DNA from: Patescibacteria group bacterium | Lineage (GTDB): Bacteria; Patescibacteriota; Minisyncoccia; Moranbacterales; SCTJ01 | Length of the DNA: 34,059 nucleotides | Direction of reading: 5' to 3' | NCBI GenBank assembly: GCA_004297805.1 | Contig: SCTJ01000077.1 | Location: forward strand, 1 to 34,059 | In this document: in pieces, positions 29,475 to 34,059 of the stretch | Numbering within the stretch: position 1 is the first letter of the stretch | Layout: the number at the start of each line of letters is the position of its first letter | Program-made: the position numbers and the translations under genes | The notes under the pieces: model-generated | Databases searched by the model: none | What the model was told of the DNA's origin: nothing | Seen by the model: only the letters and a program-made list of their open reading frames with translations

Positions 29475-30056
29475 CTACTTGTTCTTAGACAGCCACTGCC
29501 CCATCTTTTGATATTGGTTGTGTGAATTGTAGTAGCGATCCCATCTTCTAATATCCTCTCCAGAGATCTCGGACAGCGCCAGATCATTGGGAATCATTTT
29601 GGGGATATAGATTCGCCAATAGTCAGACATGCATTTTCTTTTGACTGGACGAACTCTTTTGGCAATTTCCCCTCGATCCACAAACGTAAACGTTCTGTGT
29701 TTTTTGTTACTCAGCACTAATGCCACCGTCATCCGCCACTCGGCTTTACGATTTTTTTCGCCTTTCAATAATTTCATAATTCCGGACATGCCCACTGTTT
29801 TCAAAGAAAATTTGACGTGCGTCATGGGAAACCCATTCAAGGCTTCAATAAAAAATCCGCCATCCTCTACCATAAGGGGCTTTTTAATCAGGGCATAGGC
29901 TTGCTGGGCTTTTTCCAAAGCAATCTCGGCTGGATCTTCGTGTCGGCTCTCGACTAGCTCCATTTCTAGTTGAACTACTTCCAGTCCATATTTTTTGAGA
30001 GCCGCTTGCGCCCACTCCACCTTGGCTTTATTGGATGTAGCAAAAAATATTTTCAT
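29475..30056 (-). CDS. Divergent HAM1/RdgB-like nucleoside triphosphate pyrophosphatase
   Basis: The family hydrolyses dITP/XTP to monophosphates to keep damaged purines out of DNA. The 193-residue product starts MKIFFATSNKAKVEW, the usual substrate-binding TxNxxK start, and has LMVEDGGFFIEALNGFP (61-77) with the catalytic Asp65. The later family motifs are degraded: GFPG reads GFPM, the G(W/Y)GYDPIF block reads CMSDYWRIYIP, and the terminal SHR reads SHN. The specificity pocket is therefore probably altered. AAGGAG lies 7 bases upstream of the ATG. Its promoter and a leader hairpin lie at 30087-30155. Confidence 0.75.
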   Translation of the reverse strand: MKIFFATSNKAKVEWAQAALKKYGLEVVQLEMELVESRHEDPAEIALEKAQQAYALIKKPLMVEDGGFFIEALNGFPMTHVKFSLKTVGMSGIMKLLKGEKNRKAEWRMTVALVLSNKKHRTFTFVDRGEIAKRVRPVKRKCMSDYWRIYIPKMIPNDLALSEISGEDIRRWDRYYNSHNQYQKMGQWLSKNK

Positions 30057-30086
30057 AAAGAAACTCCTTATGCTTAGCGCTCAGTC

Positions 30087-30117
30087 GACCAATGATAGTA
30101 CCAATCAGCCATTGGTC
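30087..30117. repeat. Inverted repeat in the HAM1-like gene leader
   Basis: GACCAATG (30087-30094) and CATTGGTC (30110-30117) are perfect 8-base arms around 15 bases. In the transcript it lies a few bases after the predicted start; it could be an operator or leader hairpin. Confidence 0.5.
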
Positions 30118-30127
30118 CGTTATTTAG

Positions 30128-30155
30128 ATTATACGCCACCTTGCGACTTGAGCAA
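30128..30155 (-). promoter_or_regulatory. Promoter of the HAM1-like gene
   Basis: TTGCTC (30155-30150), 16 bases, TATAAT (30133-30128). Confidence 0.55.
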
Positions 30156-30186
30156 AACTAGCCTGGATGTTGCCCCCTGACCAGCC

Positions 30187-30215
30187 TTGCCAAAACCAAA
30201 TTCTCGTGATAAAAG
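30187..30215 (+). promoter_or_regulatory. Promoter of rpsT
   Basis: TTGCCA (30187-30192), 17 bases, TAAAAG (30210-30215), preceded by TGA as an extended -10. The leader of about 60 bases contains AAGCT/AGCTT inverted words near 30251-30270 and no clear ribosome site. Confidence 0.5.
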
Positions 30216-30283
30216 TAATAATGCTCAGGTAACCAAATAAATTTAGTGCTTTAAGCTTTTGGCTTTTAGCTTCGAACATTGTT

Positions 30284-30553
30284 ATGCCAATCAAAGAGTC
30301 CGCTCGAAAGTACATGCGGGTCACTACCGCCAAGACCGAGAAAAACCGGAAGGTCACAGGTGTGGTTAAAAACGCCATCAAAAAAACTCGGGAGGCTGTA
30401 AAAGCCGGCGACAAGGAAGCTGCCCGGAAATGGCTAGCGGTTGCCATGAAGTCCCTCGACAAGGCCAGTCAGAAGAAGATTGTGAAGAAGAACACAGCTG
30501 CTCGCAAGAAGTCACGCCTGAACAAAGCAGTCAAAGCCCTGTCTACCAAATAA
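30284..30553 (+). CDS. rpsT: 30S ribosomal protein S20
   Basis: The 89-residue, very basic product has the all-helical S20 pattern: MPIKESARKYMRVTTAKTEK, then NRKVTGVVKNAIKKTREAV, and the C-terminal KNTAARKKSRLNKAVKAL. S20 binds 16S rRNA early in small-subunit assembly. The gene is a single cistron with a strong bidirectional terminator. In E. coli S20 controls its own translation; the unusual leader here could allow the same, but this is inference. Confidence 0.95.
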   Translation: MPIKESARKYMRVTTAKTEKNRKVTGVVKNAIKKTREAVKAGDKEAARKWLAVAMKSLDKASQKKIVKKNTAARKKSRLNKAVKALSTK

Positions 30554-30570
30554 AACTCCGCGCTTACCAA

Positions 30571-30602
30571 AACAGTCCCGCCATGGCGGGACTGTTTTTT
30601 TG
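30571..30602. terminator. Strong bidirectional terminator between rpsT and holA
   Basis: ACAGTCCCGCC and a matching GGCGGGACTGT form a perfect palindromic stem with TTTTTT after it on the plus strand; on the minus strand TTTTGG follows. Confidence 0.9.
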
Positions 30603-30607
30603 AAGTT

Positions 30608-31627
30608 CTATTGGGCCATGATCAGTAGTTCCAGCGCTAGAGACAAATCCTGAATCTTGCCCATTTTGGCTTGAGTGTCGATTTCCGCCAGTTGTTGAAA
30701 TAACCTAGCAAGTTTTTTGAACCCCCACCTACGCACCTGTGGCAATCCCTTCTGCACCACAAAGGAGTGTAGCCCAGTCTTTTGGGAAATGATCATTGGG
30801 CTCTGAACGCCTTGCTCAGCCAATTCCGCTATTTTCAAAAGAGTCCTGAGCTGATAAACATACATCGCTAAAATTTCAAATGGATCACTGCCCGCTGCCA
30901 ACTGTTTGTGCAGCAAAGCAATGGCTTGTTTTTTGTCCCCTGCAGAAAGCGCTTCGATAGTTTGAAAAATATCAGCGGCCACGCGTCCTTGTACCAGCAT
31001 ATCAACATCTTGCACTGTCACTTCTCCCTGGCCTCGATAGGTGACTAGCTTTTCCGTTTCCGCCCGCAAGCGCGCCAGGTCATGTCCGCAAAGCGCCAAG
31101 AGCCGCGTCAATCCGGATTGAGAAAATTTGACTGCGGAATTAAATTTCTGGGCTTCTGCCATAACCCACTTTTCTAACTTGCTCCCGCTGAGCGCTTCAA
31201 ATAATTCGACTTTGGCTTGCGCCATCAGATATTTGATCAACTTGTTTTCTGCCGTCTTCTTCGCTGAGCCCTTCTGACTCTTTCGCTCCGCCTTTGGCTC
31301 GCCTTCCCGGAATAGCAAAAATTGCTCAGCGCTCTTGATAATCTCTGGATGGCCCATTAAAAATTCCAGCAGCTTCTCTTGCTCCTCGGGCGAACTGTTT
31401 GCCGAAAACCCCTGGACCACGACAAACCGTTTAGCAGAAAACAGCCCCTGTTCTCCCAAGGCGCGCTCAACGCTGGCCGCGCCTTGCATTTCATTTTCGC
31501 TAGTTTCGAAATCAAGCAAAACCAGCCCCGCAAGTTGGGACTGGTTTTTTTCCAAGTATTTACGTTTAAGCTCAACTACCTTCTCTCCCGAGCGAAACGT
31601 ATCTGGACCATAGAAGAAGAACAGCAT
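30608..31627 (-). CDS. holA: DNA polymerase III delta subunit
   Basis: HolA opens the sliding clamp in the clamp loader. ATG 31627 (339 residues) was chosen: the frame reaches 31720, but that part would overlap the DUF3048 gene, and MLFFFYGPDTFRSGEKV is the normal family start. Blocks seen are LFSAKRFVVVQGF, the SKLEKWVMAEAQKF linker, LLALCGHDLARLRAETEKL, and the C-terminal collar with DIFQTIEALSAGDKKQAIALL, FEILAMYVYQLRTLLKIAEL (in parts) and IDTQAKMGKIQDLSLALELL. It lies 22 bases after the DUF3048 gene. Confidence 0.9.
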   Translation of the reverse strand: MLFFFYGPDTFRSGEKVVELKRKYLEKNQSQLAGLVLLDFETSENEMQGAASVERALGEQGLFSAKRFVVVQGFSANSSPEEQEKLLEFLMGHPEIIKSAEQFLLFREGEPKAERKSQKGSAKKTAENKLIKYLMAQAKVELFEALSGSKLEKWVMAEAQKFNSAVKFSQSGLTRLLALCGHDLARLRAETEKLVTYRGQGEVTVQDVDMLVQGRVAADIFQTIEALSAGDKKQAIALLHKQLAAGSDPFEILAMYVYQLRTLLKIAELAEQGVQSPMIISQKTGLHSFVVQKGLPQVRRWGFKKLARLFQQLAEIDTQAKMGKIQDLSLALELLIMAQ

Positions 31628-31649
31628 ATCGAGCTTGTCTTTTGAACTG

Positions 31650-32816
31650 CTAGTTACCTGGCTGCCACTTATGATTCTGCCCGGGATCGATAATCTCAAC
31701 CCAGATCTGCCCTGGAACAAATTTTATTTCTTTGCCTGATGCATCTAGAAAGAGTAACTTGCTCTCGACACTTCCCTTGTCCTTTTTCCAAGTTCCACGG
31801 TATTGTTGACCGTTCATGTAATAATAGGCGTCGCCTGTATCTTTTTGGTCATACCATGGGTCGCCAATTTGAACATTCACATATTGTTCGCCTACTTTGA
31901 TAGGGGCTGCGTCAGCAATCAATACCGCAATGTTCTTGGGGGCCACCCGCTTACCGGTGTTGCGATCAGTGTCCGCCGTGTCTCCCCAGGTCCGCAAAAA
32001 TGTGTTGGACTCCCGATCGTAATCATATTCCGCCGCAAAAGGTCCCGCATAGGCCACCCGCAAATGACCACCCGTGGGCCGCTGATCCAGGGGGGCTTCG
32101 GCTTGGTGTGGATAGCCCACGAATTTGTTTTCCTGTCGATAACCAAACTTCTTGGCGCCCTCGATAATGGTGGCGAATTTAGAATAACCGGTATCCACCC
32201 CTCGATTCATGCCATCTTTTCTGAAACAATATTGCTCCGCCGACTTACCAGCATCGTTGTTACAATTCATATTATCAATCAATCCGGAATTGAGAACGTC
32301 TTTGAACTGTTCGATGTCAGCTCTGCCCCAATGAACATAAATTGCATCCAAACTCTTGGCAATATGCACGAAGTCATGCCGTGCACTCCGCAGAGATCCA
32401 ACTTCCTCCGGCGTAGCGCAAACATAAACACCCATGAGTCGCGTGATACTTCCATAGACAGCTTGCATTTCAAAAACCATGTCCGCCTCAGACAGACCGG
32501 CTAGTGGTCGTGCTGGAACATCGGCTGGTTGCATGAAAGCATACGGCCGCCGATTCCAATTTTCACATTGAACTCCGGAAATCGGACTTACTCCCTCCGC
32601 ATTTCCAACCGCCTCTAAAGGCTGCTCTTCTTGCGACACCTTGATTAGTTTGCCGCCTTTCTGTTGGCTAATTCGTTGCCACAAAAAATAAACTCCGCCG
32701 ATAACCAGTAACATACCCAGCCCGAGCAGGACGGCTTTGCGCTTGGTTTTGTCCGGCGCTGGTCCGCCAACTCGGCGGATTGAATTGGGTGACTGCATTG
32801 GATTGATTGATTCCAT
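31650..32816 (-). CDS. DUF3048-family membrane-anchored protein (YerB-like)
   Basis: The 388-residue product has a basic N-terminus, one membrane helix (about 27-45, AVLLGLGMLLVIGGVYFLW), then an extracellular part. The DUF3048 region shows NRRPYAFMQPADVPARPLAG, ADMVFEMQAVYGSITRLMGVY (in parts), VGSLRSARHDFVHIA and the late YVNVQIGDPWYDQ and PGQIWVEIIDPG. In Bacillus the relative YerB is a lipoprotein of unclear role; here a membrane helix replaces the lipobox. It is between mutM and holA, in the same direction. Confidence 0.85.
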   Translation of the reverse strand: MESINPMQSPNSIRRVGGPAPDKTKRKAVLLGLGMLLVIGGVYFLWQRISQQKGGKLIKVSQEEQPLEAVGNAEGVSPISGVQCENWNRRPYAFMQPADVPARPLAGLSEADMVFEMQAVYGSITRLMGVYVCATPEEVGSLRSARHDFVHIAKSLDAIYVHWGRADIEQFKDVLNSGLIDNMNCNNDAGKSAEQYCFRKDGMNRGVDTGYSKFATIIEGAKKFGYRQENKFVGYPHQAEAPLDQRPTGGHLRVAYAGPFAAEYDYDRESNTFLRTWGDTADTDRNTGKRVAPKNIAVLIADAAPIKVGEQYVNVQIGDPWYDQKDTGDAYYYMNGQQYRGTWKKDKGSVESKLLFLDASGKEIKFVPGQIWVEIIDPGQNHKWQPGN

Positions 32817-32862
32817 ACTTAAAATAAAAATATTACTTGCTTGTTAGCCTTGTCTTCTGATC

Positions 32863-33720
32863 CTAGCGTTGACACTGTGAACAAATAAACACGCTGCGCT
32901 GTCCCATTTGTAAACGCTTGATCATTGTAGCACATTTTGGACACTTTTTTCCAGCCTTGCGATACACCCTTAAAACCGTCTGGAATCGACCCGGAGCACC
33001 ACCGGTATCTCGATAGTCACTATCTGAAGTGCCGCGCATCTTTATGGCCTTGTTTAGTATCTTCCGCATAGCTTGCCAGACGACCCGCTGTTCAAGCGGC
33101 TTCAGCTGTCCCGCCAAGCGCCGTGGATCAACTTTAGCCTCGAATAGAATTTCGCTCCGATAGATATTCCCGATCCCGCTGATCACCGCCTGGTCCATAA
33201 GCACCAGGCCGATGGGACGCCCTGGCCGTTTCGCCAAGATATTCTGGAACTTGATCAATGTTAATTTGGGATCAAGCGCATCGATGCCCAGAGATTTTAT
33301 TTCCTTGAGCTCACCCACTTGCTTGGTATCCACCAAAACAATTTTGGCAAATTTACGCATGTCAGAAAACTCCATCTTTTTATTTTTTCCCAATTGCCAA
33401 GCGTGATGGACATACTTATTCACCCGATCATCAAAATATTTTTGAGCTTTGGATTTTGTATTCTGTTCTTTTATAAGCAGGTGCCCCGTCATCTTGAGAT
33501 GCAGATACAGAGTCTTGCCACCCGAGAGGTCAACAAAAATATTCTTGCCAATCCGGCGTGCGCCCAGAATTTTTCTGCCAATGATGGTTTTCTTGAACTT
33601 GGCTAGAGTCGAGTTCTTGATAGCCGATGGCCAGTCCGACCAAAAACTGGTGACCGTGTCGCCTTTGATTTTTTTATTCAAGTCGCTAATGACCGTTTGA
33701 ACTTCAGGTAATTCTGGCAT
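32863..33720 (-). CDS. mutM: Formamidopyrimidine-DNA glycosylase
   Basis: MutM/Fpg removes oxidised purines such as 8-oxoguanine and nicks the backbone. The 285-residue product starts MPELPEVQTV, with the catalytic Pro2 and Glu3. RRIGKN (55-60) carries the conserved Lys59, LYLHLKMTGHL (71-81) follows, and DQAVISGIGNIYRSEILF (176-193) is the helix-two-turn-helix block. The C-terminal zinc finger has Cys260, 263, 280 and 283. The N-terminal MutM/Nei ambiguity is resolved in favour of MutM by the SDSDYRDTGGAPG loop. It lies downstream of polA across a short repeat; both are repair genes. Confidence 0.95.
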   Translation of the reverse strand: MPELPEVQTVISDLNKKIKGDTVTSFWSDWPSAIKNSTLAKFKKTIIGRKILGARRIGKNIFVDLSGGKTLYLHLKMTGHLLIKEQNTKSKAQKYFDDRVNKYVHHAWQLGKNKKMEFSDMRKFAKIVLVDTKQVGELKEIKSLGIDALDPKLTLIKFQNILAKRPGRPIGLVLMDQAVISGIGNIYRSEILFEAKVDPRRLAGQLKPLEQRVVWQAMRKILNKAIKMRGTSDSDYRDTGGAPGRFQTVLRVYRKAGKKCPKCATMIKRLQMGQRSVFICSQCQR

Positions 33721-33723
33721 CTT

Positions 33724-33768
33724 CGTGAAACGTAGAACGCGAAGCGTAGAACGCTATGCGCCAAGCGC
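33724..33768. repeat. GCGTAGAACG-type repeat between polA and mutM
   Basis: GTGAAACGTAGAACGC, GAAGCGTAGAACGC and TATGCGCCAAGCGC are three near-tandem units. They fill the whole gap between the two genes. Confidence 0.6.
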
Positions 33769-33769
33769 T

Positions 33770-34059
33770 TTAAATTTCTCCCCAGCTGTCTCCGATTTTA
33801 ATATCCACAATCAGCGGAACACTTAAGCGGTAAACGTTCTCCATAATCTTTTTCGCTTCTTGCGCAAACTCCTCGGCTGCCTCCTTCTTCACCTCCCAGA
33901 TTATCTCGTCGTGAATTTGCAGGAGCATCTTGGCTTTTGAATTTTCGCCCAGCGCTTCATCAATTTTCACCATTGCCAGTTTCACAATATCCGCCGACAA
34001 ACCTTGAATCGGCATATTAATCGCCATCCGCTCAGCTGCATTCTGTACTTGAAAATTAG
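33770..34059 (-). CDS. polA: DNA polymerase I, C-terminal end (runs off the window)
   Basis: The frame is open to the window edge, so only the last 96 residues are seen. NAAERMAINMPIQG and SADIVKLAM are the finger-to-palm region of family A polymerases. LLQIHDEIIWEV is motif C with the catalytic Asp (usual form LQVHDE). The end, PLIVDIKIGDSWGEI, is the normal terminus. The gene continues upstream beyond 34059. Confidence 0.92.
   Translation of the reverse strand, partial: NFQVQNAAERMAINMPIQGLSADIVKLAMVKIDEALGENSKAKMLLQIHDEIIWEVKKEAAEEFAQEAKKIMENVYRLSVPLIVDIKIGDSWGEI

Noticed and set aside
31628-31720. 31-residue N-terminal extension of HolA
   Set aside because: It would overlap the DUF3048 gene, and the family starts at the MLFFFYG segment.

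Overview
The window looks like a chromosome fragment of a Patescibacteria (Candidate Phyla Radiation) bacterium or a close relative. This is inferred from gene content and style: a tandem-fused type IV pilus ATPase, a LytR-C-terminal-domain membrane protein, FemAB, a DUF3048 protein, lamin-tail-domain and adhesin-like secreted proteins, TrmB regulators, intergenic and in-frame palindromic elements such as CCTGCCTGCCGGCAGGCAGG, and many near-leaderless promoters. No rRNA or tRNA was seen.

Most genes lie on the minus strand; read from high to low coordinates they are as follows. 34059-30608: end of DNA polymerase I, mutM, a DUF3048 protein, holA. 30056-29475: a divergent HAM1/RdgB-like protein. 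27968-22531: a DHH-family protein, a double GspE/PilB ATPase, an unrecognised 362-residue protein. 21969-18206: ruvB, a small membrane protein, a bacterial PH-domain membrane protein, a lamin-tail-domain secreted protein. 17109 and 14664: two TrmB-type regulators. 13799-8991: yebC, ruvC, then a four-gene ATP-grasp cluster (7TM membrane protein, glutamate-ligase-like ATP-grasp fused to a retropepsin-like domain, cyanophycin-synthetase-like ATP-grasp, GNAT). 8736-1872: a DUF1704-like putative metallopeptidase, a class A penicillin-binding protein, ruvA, FemAB, a LytR_C protein. 1519-1: a membrane-anchored helix-turn-helix protein and the start of a large secreted fibre-like protein.

The plus-strand genes are of two kinds. 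Two are housekeeping genes (tsaE, rpsT). The others form three compact, visibly more GC-rich expression units: A (14768-16305), B (17149-18204) and C (28144-28946). Each has a clear promoter and a terminator hairpin, and units A and B have strong Shine-Dalgarno sites. Units A and B each diverge from a TrmB gene, and each ends with a zinc-ribbon membrane protein. Unit A also encodes a phage-style XRE plus sigma-region-4 protein. Unit C encodes a Cys-rich secreted protein behind a perfect TTGACA-N17-TATAAT promoter. They look acquired, and they are one of the best candidates here for an undescribed module.

The other leading candidates are: an apparent structured RNA of about 340 nt at 22082-22421, whose promoter overlaps the ruvB promoter back to back; the ATP-grasp/retropepsin/7TM/GNAT operon with a putative carboxypeptidase downstream, which could be a peptide-tagging and untagging system; and palindromic elements inserted in frame in tsaE and femAB.
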